Assembly (NCBI GenBank): GCA_963789885.1
Contig: CAWBNB010000030.1
Coordinates: 1-64,000 of the forward strand
DNA: 64,000 nt
From: DATEDA01 sp963789885
Lineage (GTDB): Bacteria; Pseudomonadota; Gammaproteobacteria; Burkholderiales; SG8-39
Reading direction: 5' to 3'
The notes beneath the pieces were generated by a model. That model did no database searches. It was not told where the DNA came from and was given only the letters and a program-made list of their open reading frames with translations. Positions 22,886-31,330 of the stretch are shown here, one piece after another (the first letter of the stretch is position 1; each line of letters starts with the position of its first letter). The position numbers and the translations under genes were made by a program.

Positions 22886-24088
22886 CTAGCGGGGACGCGA
22901 TTCCTTTCCGCCGAGCAGCAGCAGGCCGGACGCGGCGGCCAGGACCCCGGCCACCGCGTACGCGAGCGCGTAGTCGCCGCTCGCGGCGACAACGAGCGAG
23001 AAGGCCGACGGCATGACCAGCACACCGGTGAACATGACGCCGGCGCCGAGCCCGGTCGCCTCGGTGCGGCGCGCGCCGCCGAGCCGCGCCCACTCGGCGT
23101 AGGCGATGCCGGTGAAGCCGCTCGCGGTCGCGCCGGCTACGGCGCACACCGCGAGCACCAGCGTCTGCGGCCAGTCCGGCGCGAAGCGCCCGGCGAGGAT
23201 CGCCGCCCCGCACATGATCAGCCCCTGAGCGGCGAGGAGCACGCGCGCCGCGACCAGCCGGTCGGCGAGCCAGCCCCAGATCGGCCGGCTTACGACGCCG
23301 GCCACCTGGTACACCGCGAGCGCCCGCCCGGCGGCGACGAGGTCGAACCCGGCGCGGCTCGTGAGGTGCACCGTCATGAAGGCGATGAAGCAGAGCTGCA
23401 TTCCCGAGTAGACGAAGCCGGCGAACGCGAGCCGGCGGATCGCCGCGCTCTCGGCGAGCAGCGCGAGCGGCGCGCCGGGGCGCGCCGGGAGCAGCGCGTG
23501 GGCCGGATCGCGCTCGCCGTCCCACCGCTCCCGCGGGACCTGGACCGCCAGCAGCAGGACGGCCACCGGCACCGTCAGCCACAGCAGCGCCTGGCGCCAG
23601 CCGACCGCGAGCGAGAGCGGCACCATCGCCAGCCCCGCCAGCACGCCGCCGAGCGGTACGCCGATCTGGCGCAGCGACAGCACGAGGTTCATCGCCCCCG
23701 GCGGCGTGCGCGGCACGAGCAAGTGCGCGGCGGCGGGCGCGGTCGCCCCGTAAGCGAGCCCGAGCAGCGCGGCGCCGAGCGCGATCGAAGCGACGCTGCC
23801 GGCCGCGGCGGCGAGCAGCATCGCGAGCGTCGCGAGCAGCACGAGCTGGCTCACGCGCACCGGGCCGTAGCGCGCGATGAAACCCGGCGAGAGGAGCGCC
23901 GAGACGATGCCCACGCCGTAGACCGTCGAGATGAAGACGCCGACGAGCGCGCCGGGCACGCCAAGGTCCTGCGCGACCGCCGGCGCGACCGCCGGGAGCG
24001 AGTACGCCGCCATCGTCGCCAGCGCCTGCGTCGCGAGCATCGCGAGCAGCGGCCAGACGGGAAAGCGCGTCGGGGACGCGCCCGTCAT
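22886..24088 (-). CDS. MFS transporter
   Basis: The 400-residue product from the ATG at 24088 (MTGASPTRFPVWPLL) has about twelve hydrophobic helices, a charged loop after helix two (SPGFIARYGPVRVSQ) and a central loop near RERWDGERDPAHALLPARPG, the usual major-facilitator arrangement. The helix-5 region LVLSLRQIGVPLGGVLAGL resembles that of CynX/NimT-type or drug/organic-anion exporters. It begins 13 bp after the amidohydrolase stop on the same strand, so the two probably share a transcript, and the transporter may import or export the hydrolase's substrate. The substrate is not identifiable from sequence. Confidence 0.85.
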   Translation of the reverse strand: MTGASPTRFPVWPLLAMLATQALATMAAYSLPAVAPAVAQDLGVPGALVGVFISTVYGVGIVSALLSPGFIARYGPVRVSQLVLLATLAMLLAAAAGSVASIALGAALLGLAYGATAPAAAHLLVPRTPPGAMNLVLSLRQIGVPLGGVLAGLAMVPLSLAVGWRQALLWLTVPVAVLLLAVQVPRERWDGERDPAHALLPARPGAPLALLAESAAIRRLAFAGFVYSGMQLCFIAFMTVHLTSRAGFDLVAAGRALAVYQVAGVVSRPIWGWLADRLVAARVLLAAQGLIMCGAAILAGRFAPDWPQTLVLAVCAVAGATASGFTGIAYAEWARLGGARRTEATGLGAGVMFTGVLVMPSAFSLVVAASGDYALAYAVAGVLAAASGLLLLGGKESRPR

Positions 24089-24101
24089 CGGTGTGGCGGC
24101 C

Positions 24102-25586
24102 TCAGGCCCGACCGCAGAAGCGATGGACGTGATACGGCATCGCCGCCAGCCCGCCGCAGTACTGGCCCACGTACGGCTCGAGCTTCTCGGCGAGCTCACG
24201 CGCGCCGCGGTTCGCCTCGCGGAGCCGCGCGAGCGCGCTTTCGGCCTGCGCCGCGATGCGCGCGAAGTCGATCGTCGTGAACCGGCCGGCCTCCAGCACC
24301 ATCTTCCCGCCGATCATCACGCTGTGCACGCCGGTGCCGTCCTCGCAGAACACGAGCTGGTTCACGACGTCGTTCAGCGGCACGTAGTGCACGTGGCCGA
24401 GATCCAGGAACACCAAGTCCGCCTTGTATCCCTTCTCGATGCGTCCGATCCGGCCGCCGAAGCCGAGCGCCTTCGCGCCGCCGTCGGACATCGCGCGGAA
24501 GACCTCGCGGCTCGAGAGCCAGCGCTCGGGCGGATGGTCGGCGACGCGCGAAACAAAGGACGCCAGCCGCATCGCCTCGAAGACGTTGAGGTTGTCGGAG
24601 CAGCCCGCGCCGTCGGTGCCGATGGCGACGTTCACGCCGCGATCGATCATGCGGCGCGTGTCCGCCATGCCGGAGCCGAGCTTCATGTTCGAGCCGGGAT
24701 TGTGCGAGACCGACGCGCCGCGGTCGGCGAGGCGCCCGCGGTCGTCGTCGTCGAGCCATACGCCGTGCGCGACGCAGAAGCCGGGTCCGAGCAGCCCGAG
24801 CGAGTCCAGATGCGCGACCATCGTTTTGCCGTATTTCTGCTTTGCGACGACCGCCTGCATCTTCGTTTCGCCGACGTGCATCTGCAGCCCGACGTCGAGC
24901 TCCCGCGCGAGGTCGCGGCAGCCGGCAAGGAACTCGTCCGAGCAGTGATGCGGGATCGTGGGGCCGAGCGCCGGCCGGATGAAGTCGCGGTCGTACTTCC
25001 AGTCGCGGACCATCTGCCGGCACGCGGCGAGGCTCTGCTCGTGGTGCGCGTACCTGATCTTGAGGGCCTGCTCGCGCAGCGCCTCCGGCAGCGCGTCGGC
25101 AAGACCGGGGATCGCTTCGTAGAAGCTGCGGTCGGCCATCATCGGCGCGATCGTCGCGCGCATGCCGACGTCCGCGTAGCCCTTGGCGACGGCTTCGACG
25201 CCGGCGGCCGACGGCGCGGGAAACTCGGCGAACATGTCGTAGGCGGCGGTGCAGCCCTTGCGCACCATCTCGGCTGCGCCGATCACCGCGGCGAGGTAAT
25301 GGTCCTCGACGGTGCGCCGCCCGGTCGCCCACGGGCTGCCGTTGAGGTAGGTCTCGAGGTTGTGGCGGTCGAACAGACCTTTTGCGAGGTTGGTCTGCGT
25401 GTGGTTGTGACCGTTGACTAGCCCCGGGATCAAGAGCTTTCCCGCCGCGTCGATCCGCCGGACGTTGTCGTCCTTCACGTTGCCCGGCGCGACGATGTCG
25501 GCGATCGCGTCGCCGTCGACGAGGATGTCGGCAGTCGCGCACTCGAGATCCGGCCGCAGCACGCGGCCGCCGTGGATGAGCAGCAT
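24102..25586 (-). CDS. amidohydrolase-superfamily deaminase/hydrolase (TrzN/AtzA/SsnA type)
   Basis: The 494-residue protein starts at the ATG at 25586 (MLLIHGGRVL), which follows GGGAGAT; longer starts lack a ribosome site. Metal ligands are recognisable: the HxH of LVNGHNHTQTNLAKG, a histidine in LQMHVGETKMQ, another in GFCVAHGVWL, and the aspartate in VAIGTDGAGCSDNLN. The flanking beta-sandwich strands are present at both ends (DILVDGDAIADI; KADLVFLDLGHV). Such enzymes deaminate or dechlorinate heterocycles (guanine, methylthioadenosine, s-triazines). The MHVGETK context resembles cytosine/guanine deaminase relatives more than urease-type members. The linked MFS gene suggests uptake of a purine- or triazine-like compound. 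Confidence 0.85.
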   Translation of the reverse strand: MLLIHGGRVLRPDLECATADILVDGDAIADIVAPGNVKDDNVRRIDAAGKLLIPGLVNGHNHTQTNLAKGLFDRHNLETYLNGSPWATGRRTVEDHYLAAVIGAAEMVRKGCTAAYDMFAEFPAPSAAGVEAVAKGYADVGMRATIAPMMADRSFYEAIPGLADALPEALREQALKIRYAHHEQSLAACRQMVRDWKYDRDFIRPALGPTIPHHCSDEFLAGCRDLARELDVGLQMHVGETKMQAVVAKQKYGKTMVAHLDSLGLLGPGFCVAHGVWLDDDDRGRLADRGASVSHNPGSNMKLGSGMADTRRMIDRGVNVAIGTDGAGCSDNLNVFEAMRLASFVSRVADHPPERWLSSREVFRAMSDGGAKALGFGGRIGRIEKGYKADLVFLDLGHVHYVPLNDVVNQLVFCEDGTGVHSVMIGGKMVLEAGRFTTIDFARIAAQAESALARLREANRGARELAEKLEPYVGQYCGGLAAMPYHVHRFCGRA

Positions 25587-25687
25587 GTCGATCTCCCGTT
25601 GCGGTGTGCCCGTACGATAACCGACCGCCACGCCGCGTGCCGCCGCACCCTGCGCCCTCTGCGCGGGATGTGATAAAACGCCATCCC

Positions 25688-26077
25688 ATGCGTTCGCGTC
25701 CGATCCGCCGCCGGCCCGCGCTCTGGTTTGCCCTTCTTGCGGCGGCGCTCAACGCGTTGTCGCCGCTTGCCGCCTACGCACGGTCCGGCGCGATGATCCT
25801 GCCGATGGAGCTCTGCTCCGCGGCGACGCCGGCCGGATCCGGCGACGCGGTCGAGGTGCCGGTCCCCGGCGCTCCGGCCGGGCACGCTACCCACCTCCCG
25901 CACTGCAGCGCTTGCCCGGCTGGCGGCGTGAGCCTTCCCGCCCTCGGCGCGGGCGTGCTCCCCGCGTGCGCGCTGGCAAGCGGTATCGCTTTCCTCCCGC
26001 GCGAAGTCGCTCGCGCCCAAAGCTCTCCCTACCTCCCGTCCCGACCGCGCGGTCCGCCCGCGATCCTGCTCAGCTAG
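25688..26077 (+). CDS. DUF2946 family protein
   Basis: The 129-residue product has an N-terminal signal or anchor (RRRPALWFALLAAALNALSPLAAYA) and then a short cysteine-containing domain with LCSAATP and HLPHCSACP, the DUF2946 hallmark, followed by a proline- and alanine-rich tail. The family is often encoded near copper-related membrane proteins, and the H/C cluster could bind a metal, but no function is proven. ATG at 25688 is 11 bases after a GATAAA hexamer that could be a -10 element, so the leader would be very short. It is followed after 91 bp by a histidine-containing outer-membrane protein gene on the same strand. Confidence 0.7.
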   Translation: MRSRPIRRRPALWFALLAAALNALSPLAAYARSGAMILPMELCSAATPAGSGDAVEVPVPGAPAGHATHLPHCSACPAGGVSLPALGAGVLPACALASGIAFLPREVARAQSSPYLPSRPRGPPAILLS

Positions 26078-26168
26078 ACCACCGAGCCCCGCGGCGGCCG
26101 CCGCAGGGATGGTCGACCGCGAGCGCCAATCCGGGCGCGCTCGCGGCTGAGGATTCAGGGAGGGGGTC

Positions 26169-27149
26169 ATGCGGTTTGTCAAACCCGCCGGTACAGCGGT
26201 ATCTCTCGCGCTCGCGATCGCCGCGGCGCCCGCGAGCCACGCGTCGTGCGGCTCCGCGTTCTGCACCGTCAATACCAACTGGGACGTCCAGGGCGTCTGG
26301 GTCGAGCCGGGCGCCCGGTTCGATCTCCGCTACGAGTACATCGACCAGGACCAGCCGCGCGCCGGCAGCAAGAAGGTTGCGGTCGGGCAGATCCCGGAGC
26401 ACCACGACGAGGTGCAGACGCTCAACCGGAACTGGTTCGCGACGTTCGACTACGTATTCGACGCCAACTGGGGCGTCACCCTCACAGCACCGGTGATCGA
26501 CCGCGATCACACCCACATCCACAACCACCGTGGCCAGCAGCTCCTGGAATCGTGGGACTTCACTGCGCTGGGCGACATCCGGGCGTTCGGACGTTACCAA
26601 GCCACGCCGTGGACGAGCGGGAATCAGGACGATCCGGTAGTGAACACGGCCGGGGTCCTGTTCGGCCTCAAGCTGCCGACCGGGAGCACGACCGAGACCA
26701 ACGGGGAGGGGGTTCCGGCCGAGCGCAACCTGCAGCCGGGCACCGGGACGACGGACGTGCTGATCGGCGGCTATTTCCGGCAGACGCTCCCGCTCGCCGA
26801 CTTCTCATGGTTCGTGCAGGCGGTGGCCGATCTGCCACTCTACAGCTATCACGACTACAAGCCGGGCAACCAGCTCACCGCGACCCTCGGGGTCCGGTAC
26901 GACGCGACCGACCGGCTCGCACTGATGCTGCAGCTGAACATGCTGTTCAAGGCGCGCGACAGCGGCGCGGAGGCCGAGCCGGAGAACAGTGGCGGGCAGT
27001 TCTACTTCGTCAGCCCCGGGCTGAGCTTCGCGATCACCAAGAACGTGCAGCTCTACGCGTTCTATCAGCAGGCCGTCTACCAATACGTGAACGGCGTGCA
27101 GCTCACGGCGAACTGGTCGGCGGTGGGCGGGATCACCGCACGGTTCTAG
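26169..27149 (+). CDS. outer-membrane beta-barrel protein (phenol-MetA/transporter-like), His-rich loop
   Basis: The 326-residue product has a signal peptide (MRFVKPAGTAVSLALAIAAAPASHA) and then SCGSAFCTVNTNWDVQG, with two cysteines just after cleavage. The rest alternates amphipathic strands (FDLRYEYIDQDQP; TFDYVFDANWGVTLTAPVI; ALMLQLNMLFKARDS) and ends in phenylalanine, as outer-membrane barrels do. A loop DRDHTHIHNHRGQQ carries four histidines in a short span. The strand pattern resembles COG4313 'transporter' proteins of the phenol-degradation MetA type. With the DUF2946 gene upstream, transport or sensing of a metal is one possibility; uptake of a hydrophobic organic is the other. Confidence 0.65.
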   Translation: MRFVKPAGTAVSLALAIAAAPASHASCGSAFCTVNTNWDVQGVWVEPGARFDLRYEYIDQDQPRAGSKKVAVGQIPEHHDEVQTLNRNWFATFDYVFDANWGVTLTAPVIDRDHTHIHNHRGQQLLESWDFTALGDIRAFGRYQATPWTSGNQDDPVVNTAGVLFGLKLPTGSTTETNGEGVPAERNLQPGTGTTDVLIGGYFRQTLPLADFSWFVQAVADLPLYSYHDYKPGNQLTATLGVRYDATDRLALMLQLNMLFKARDSGAEAEPENSGGQFYFVSPGLSFAITKNVQLYAFYQQAVYQYVNGVQLTANWSAVGGITARF

Positions 27150-28123
27150 CGCGCGCCCGGCGCCCGCTGCTCGCCCATCTTGCACGCGAGGGCAAAGGCG
27201 TTCCGCATCGCGCCGACGTTCGCCTTGCCCCGGCCGGCGATGTCGTAGGCGGTGCCGTGCGCGGGCGTCGTGATCGGGATCGGGAGCCCGCCCTGCACAG
27301 TCACGCCGCGATCGAAGCCCATCAGCTTCATCGCGATCTGACCCTGGTCGTGATACATCGTCACGATGCCGTCGTATGCGCCGCCCTTCGCGCGGACGAA
27401 GATGGTGTCGGCGGGGAAGGGGCCGTCGGCCGGCCAGCCGTGCTCAGCGGCGGTGCGGACGCCGGGCTCGATCACCTCGATCTCCTCGCGGCCGAAGTTG
27501 CCGCCGTCGCCGCCGTGCGGGTTGAGCGCGCAGACGGCGAGCTTCGGCGTGCGCTTGCCCGCGCTCTGCAGCCCGCGGTAGAGGAGGCCGATCCCTTCGG
27601 CCACGCCGTCGACGGTGAGCATCCCGGCGACGTCCTTCAGCGGCACGTGCGAGGTGATGCGCGAGGTCCACAGCCCCTCGAGCACGTTGAACTCGACGCA
27701 CGGCCCGGTCCACGCGAGCACCTCGGCGAACCAGTGCATCTCGTCGGGATGGTTCATCCCGCCGGCGCGGAGCGCGCCCTTGTTGAGCGGCGCGAAGCAG
27801 AGGGCGTCCGCCATGCCGCCGCGCACGAGCGCGACGCCGGTGGTCAGGCCTTCGAGCATGAACGCCCCGTTGTCGCGCGTCGCCTGTCCGACCGGGAACG
27901 CCGGCGCGTCCAGGCCGCGCCACTTCACGAGCACCGGGTTGCCGCCGTCGGTCGCGTTGTAATGAGCGCCGGCTGCGAGCATCCCCGCGTCGATGCTCGC
28001 GCGGCTGCCGACGAGGAGCACGTCCGCCTTGCGGGTCGTCTCGGGCTCGGCGAGGAGGCGCGCGACGAGCTCCGGCCCGACCCCGGCCGGGTCGCCGATG
28101 AAGAGTGCGATGCGCGGCTTCAT
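27146..28123 (-). CDS. pdxA2: PdxA-like dehydrogenase (PdxA2, 4-phosphothreonate/erythronate dehydrogenase type)
   Basis: The 325-residue protein begins MKPRIALFIGDPAGVGPELV and carries the metal-ligand histidines in ALNPHGGDGGNFGREE, in ITTPAHGTAYDIAGRGKAN and in the SRITSHVPLKDVAGML region, plus TMYHDQGQIAMKLMGF. All are standard for 4-hydroxythreonine-4-phosphate dehydrogenases, which oxidise and decarboxylate with NAD. The setting is not pyridoxal synthesis: its ATG overlaps the stop of a Bug receptor gene (ATGA at 28120-28123). PdxA2-type enzymes next to sugar-acid or carboxylate uptake genes act on D-threonate or D-erythronate phosphates, though no DUF1537 kinase is visible here. Confidence 0.8.
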   Translation of the reverse strand: MKPRIALFIGDPAGVGPELVARLLAEPETTRKADVLLVGSRASIDAGMLAAGAHYNATDGGNPVLVKWRGLDAPAFPVGQATRDNGAFMLEGLTTGVALVRGGMADALCFAPLNKGALRAGGMNHPDEMHWFAEVLAWTGPCVEFNVLEGLWTSRITSHVPLKDVAGMLTVDGVAEGIGLLYRGLQSAGKRTPKLAVCALNPHGGDGGNFGREEIEVIEPGVRTAAEHGWPADGPFPADTIFVRAKGGAYDGIVTMYHDQGQIAMKLMGFDRGVTVQGGLPIPITTPAHGTAYDIAGRGKANVGAMRNAFALACKMGEQRAPGAR

Positions 28124-29091
28124 TGCTGGATCCTGATGTTGGCGGCGCGGATGAGCGCGCCGAAACGCTCGAACTCGGCCTGGTTCATCGCGCCGAGCTG
28201 TGCGGGCGTCATGTTGCCCGGCTCGCCGGCGAGCGCCTCGAGGCGCTTCTGCACGTCGGGCAGCTTGAGGACCTTGATCGTCTCGGCGTGCAGGCGGTCG
28301 ATCACCGCCGGCGGCGTGCCTGCGGTCACGAAGAGCCCGTACCAGGTGCTCATCTCGACGTTGCGTATGCCCGACTCGACGAGCGTCGGGATGTCCGGGA
28401 GCTGCACCGAGCGCTTTGCCGTCATCACCGCGAGCGGCCGGGCCTTGCCGCCCTTGATGTGACCCATCGCCGAGGAGGTGGTGTCGAAGGTGAGCTGGAT
28501 CTGCCCGCCGACGAGGTCGGCGAGCGCCTGGCTCGAGCCCTTGTACGGCACGTGCACCATCTTCAGACCGAGCTCGTGCGCGAACGCCTCGCCCGCGAGG
28601 TGCTGCGTGCTGCCGGTCCCCGACGAGCCGTACGAATACTTGTCGGGATTCGCCTTGATGAGCGCGACCAGCTCCTTGACGTTCTTCGCCGGGACGTCGG
28701 TGTTGACGATGAGGACGTTGGGCACGACGACGATCAGGGCGACCGGCGCGATGTCCTTGAGCGGGTCGTAGCCGAGCTTGAGGAGGTGCGGCGCGATCGA
28801 CTGCGCGGTGTTCGTCGCGACCACCATCGTGTAGCCGTCGGGGGCGGCCTTGGCGACGATGTCGGTCGCGATCGTGTTCGACGCGCCCGGCCGGTTCTCG
28901 ACGATGAACGGCTGGCCGAAGATCGCCTGGTACTTCTCGGAGAGCATGCGGGCGATGATGTCCGTGCCGCCGCCGGGCGACGCGCCGACCATGATGCGGA
29001 CCGGCTTGGTCGGCCAGGCCTGCGCGAGCGCGAGGGTGGAGGCGGCGGCGAGCACGAACCCGGCCGCGAGTCGGGCGAGGCCATACAACAT
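28120..29091 (-). CDS. Bug-family periplasmic solute receptor
   Basis: The 323-residue protein begins with a signal peptide (MLYGLARLAAGFVLAAASTLALAQ) after AGGAGGAA, then WPTKPVRIMVGASPGGGTDI, ADGYTMVVATNTAQ, SYGSSGTGSTQHLAGE, MVHVPYKGSSQALADLVGGQIQ and a C-terminal helix ending NIRIQQ. This is a complete TctC/Bug receptor. TctA and TctB genes are absent nearby, as is usual for the expanded Bug family. Translational coupling to the pdxA2-like gene through an ATGA overlap suggests that the bound ligand feeds that enzyme, for example a four-carbon sugar acid. The start at 29091 is preferred over an upstream ATG because of the ribosome site and signal peptide. Confidence 0.88.
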   Translation of the reverse strand: MLYGLARLAAGFVLAAASTLALAQAWPTKPVRIMVGASPGGGTDIIARMLSEKYQAIFGQPFIVENRPGASNTIATDIVAKAAPDGYTMVVATNTAQSIAPHLLKLGYDPLKDIAPVALIVVVPNVLIVNTDVPAKNVKELVALIKANPDKYSYGSSGTGSTQHLAGEAFAHELGLKMVHVPYKGSSQALADLVGGQIQLTFDTTSSAMGHIKGGKARPLAVMTAKRSVQLPDIPTLVESGIRNVEMSTWYGLFVTAGTPPAVIDRLHAETIKVLKLPDVQKRLEALAGEPGNMTPAQLGAMNQAEFERFGALIRAANIRIQQ

Positions 29092-29229
29092 AGTGTGGGG
29101 TTCCTCCTGGGGCAGCCGGAGGAGGGTGCCACACGGGCCCCCGGCGGTCCAGCGCCGCCCGGCCGGCACCCGCTTCCACAAAGCTTCCCCGATTGCGGTT
29201 TACGCTTCACGCTGGAGAACGTCCTCGAC

Positions 29230-30669
29230 ATGACAGGATTCCCCGCGGCCGGGCCGGGTTTCGGCCGGCTCCGAGTCAAGCTCTTCCTCGCCATCGCAGG
29301 CGCGAACGCGGTGCTCGCCGTGGTCGCCTATCTCGTCTTCAGCGCGAGCTTCCATCGCGGGCTGGCCGATACCCTTGGTAGCGGGGACCAGGCCCGGCTC
29401 GAGGCGTTCGCAGCGTCGCTCGCTGAAGGCTACGGCCGCGAGCGCGGCTGGGGGTGGCTCGCCGGCGACCGCGAGCGCTGGACCGAGCTCTCGCGCGAGG
29501 CGCTCGGCCTGCCGCGCCGCCCTCCGGGCGAGGGTCCCGTGCAGCCTGCCGGCAGTCCCCGCGAGCTGCCGCTGACGGTGAGCTCGCGCCTCCTCCTCTT
29601 CGATGCCGACCGCACGCTGCTCGCGGGCCCGCCCGAGCTCGTGGCTCGCGCGGACCTGCGGCCGATCGTGCGGCAGGGCGCCGTAGTCGGTTACCTCGGC
29701 GCCGTTCCGCTCCGGGAGCGGATCGAATCGCTCGAGCGGGTGGTCGCGGAGCAGCAGCGCCTGCAGTTCGCCGCGATCGCGCTCGGGATGCTCGGCGCGT
29801 CGCTGCTCCTCGGCGCGGGGCTCGCGCACTGGCTGACACGGCGCGTGCGCACGCTCGCGCGCGGCGCCGAGGCGCTGATCCGCGGCGATTACGCCGTGCG
29901 GGTCCCCGACGCGGGTGGGGACGAGCTTGCGCACCTCGCGCGCGACTTCAACACGCTCGCCGAGACGCTCGCCGCCACGCGGCGCGCGCGGAGCCAGTGG
30001 ATCGCGGACATCGCGCACGAGCTGCGTACCCCGCTCGCGGTGCTGCGCGGCGAGATCGAGGCGCTCCAGGACGGCGTGCGGCCGCTCGGCGCGGCGAGCC
30101 TGGGTTCGCTCGCGCAGGAGGTCTCCCACCTCGGCCGGCTGGTCGAGGATCTGCACACGCTCTCCCTTGCCGACGTCGGCGCGCTGAGCTATCACAAGGA
30201 GCCGCTCGACGTCGCCGAGCTCGCCGACGAGGCGATCGCGGCGCAGCGGCGGGCGCTCGACCAGAAGGGACTCGCCGTCGAGCTCGCGCTCGAGCGCGGT
30301 GCGACCGTGCTCGCCGACGAGACCCGCCTCGCGCAGGTGCTCGGCAACCTGCTGCAGAACACGCTGCGCTACACCGATGCGCCGGGCAAGCTCGCGGTCG
30401 CGGTGCGGCGCGAGGGCGAGCGCGTCGTGCTCGAGTGGCAGGATTCGAGCCCCGGCGTGCCGGATGCCGACCTGCCGCGCCTCACCGAGCGGCTCTACCG
30501 CGTCGACGTGTCGCGCAGCCGCGCCGGCGGCGGATCAGGACTCGGGCTGGCGATCGTGAAGGCGATCGTGGAGGCGCACGGCGGTACCCTGGTCGCGCGG
30601 GCGAGCCGGCTCGGCGGCCTCGCGCTCGAGGTCGCGCTCCCCGCAGCGCGGAGCGCGCTGCATGGCTGA
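29230..30669 (+). CDS. baeS: BaeS-like sensor histidine kinase
   Basis: The 479-residue protein has transmembrane helices at about 18-40 and 180-200, a periplasmic sensing region between them with a proline-rich stretch (RRPPGEGPVQPAGSPREL), a HAMP domain (about 201-253), the phosphoacceptor motif SQWIADIAHELRTPLAVL with His263, and an ATPase domain with the N box NLLQNTLRYT and the G box GGGSGLGLAIVKAIV. The layout and the partner gene match envelope-stress kinases of the BaeS family. Its stop lies eight bases inside the response-regulator gene, so the two are translated together. Start choice (ATG 29230) rests on the helix 1 position. Confidence 0.88.
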   Translation: MTGFPAAGPGFGRLRVKLFLAIAGANAVLAVVAYLVFSASFHRGLADTLGSGDQARLEAFAASLAEGYGRERGWGWLAGDRERWTELSREALGLPRRPPGEGPVQPAGSPRELPLTVSSRLLLFDADRTLLAGPPELVARADLRPIVRQGAVVGYLGAVPLRERIESLERVVAEQQRLQFAAIALGMLGASLLLGAGLAHWLTRRVRTLARGAEALIRGDYAVRVPDAGGDELAHLARDFNTLAETLAATRRARSQWIADIAHELRTPLAVLRGEIEALQDGVRPLGAASLGSLAQEVSHLGRLVEDLHTLSLADVGALSYHKEPLDVAELADEAIAAQRRALDQKGLAVELALERGATVLADETRLAQVLGNLLQNTLRYTDAPGKLAVAVRREGERVVLEWQDSSPGVPDADLPRLTERLYRVDVSRSRAGGGSGLGLAIVKAIVEAHGGTLVARASRLGGLALEVALPAARSALHG

Positions 30670-31330
30670 CCGGATCCTGATCGTCGAGGACGAGCCGAAG
30701 CTCGCGGAGCTCCTGCGCGACTACCTCGTGCGGGAGGGCTACGAGGCCACCGTCCTCGATCGCGGCGACGCGGTGGAGCCGTGGGTGCGCGCGAACGGGG
30801 TCGACCTCGTGCTGCTCGACCTGATGCTGCCGGGCAAGAGCGGGCTCGACGTGTGCAAGGGGTTGCGGAGCTTCTCCGACGCCGCGATCGTCATGGTGAC
30901 GGCGCGGGTGGAGGAGATCGACCGTCTGCTCGGCCTGGAGCTAGGCGCCGACGACTACATCTGCAAGCCCTTCAGCCCGCGCGAGGTGGTGGCGCGGGCG
31001 AAGGCGGTGCTGCGGCGGGCGAAGCGCAAGCTCGCCCCCGCGGAGACGCCGGTCGCGCTCGAGGAGGCCGGTCTGAAGGCGACGATCGCCGGCCGCGACC
31101 TCGACCTGACCGCGGTGGAGTTCCAGCTCCTCAAGACGCTCGTCGGCCAGCCGGGCCGCATCTTCTCGCGCGACCAGCTGATCGACGCGATGTACCGCGA
31201 CGCGCGCGTCGTGTCCGACCGCACGGTGGACAGCCACGTGAAGAAGCTGCGGAAGAAGATCGCCGACGTGCTGCCCGACCGCGAGATCGTGCATTCCGTC
31301 TACGGGGTGGGCTACAAGTACGAGTGGTAG
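30662..31330 (+). CDS. baeR: BaeR-like OmpR-family response regulator
   Basis: The 222-residue protein has a receiver domain with acidic pocket (ILIVEDEPKL), phosphorylation site Asp53 in VDLVLLDLMLPGKSG, conserved Thr (IVMVTARVEE) and Lys (DDYICKPFSPREVV), and a C-terminal winged helix with LTAVEFQLLKTLVGQPGRIFSR and the recognition-helix region DRTVDSHVKKLRKKI. It acts as a phosphorylation-controlled DNA-binding regulator for the upstream kinase. Eight-base overlap with that gene. No multidrug efflux genes (mdtABC, acrD-like) lie next to it in this window, so the target genes are elsewhere or differ from E. coli. Confidence 0.9.
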   Translation: MADRILIVEDEPKLAELLRDYLVREGYEATVLDRGDAVEPWVRANGVDLVLLDLMLPGKSGLDVCKGLRSFSDAAIVMVTARVEEIDRLLGLELGADDYICKPFSPREVVARAKAVLRRAKRKLAPAETPVALEEAGLKATIAGRDLDLTAVEFQLLKTLVGQPGRIFSRDQLIDAMYRDARVVSDRTVDSHVKKLRKKIADVLPDREIVHSVYGVGYKYEW

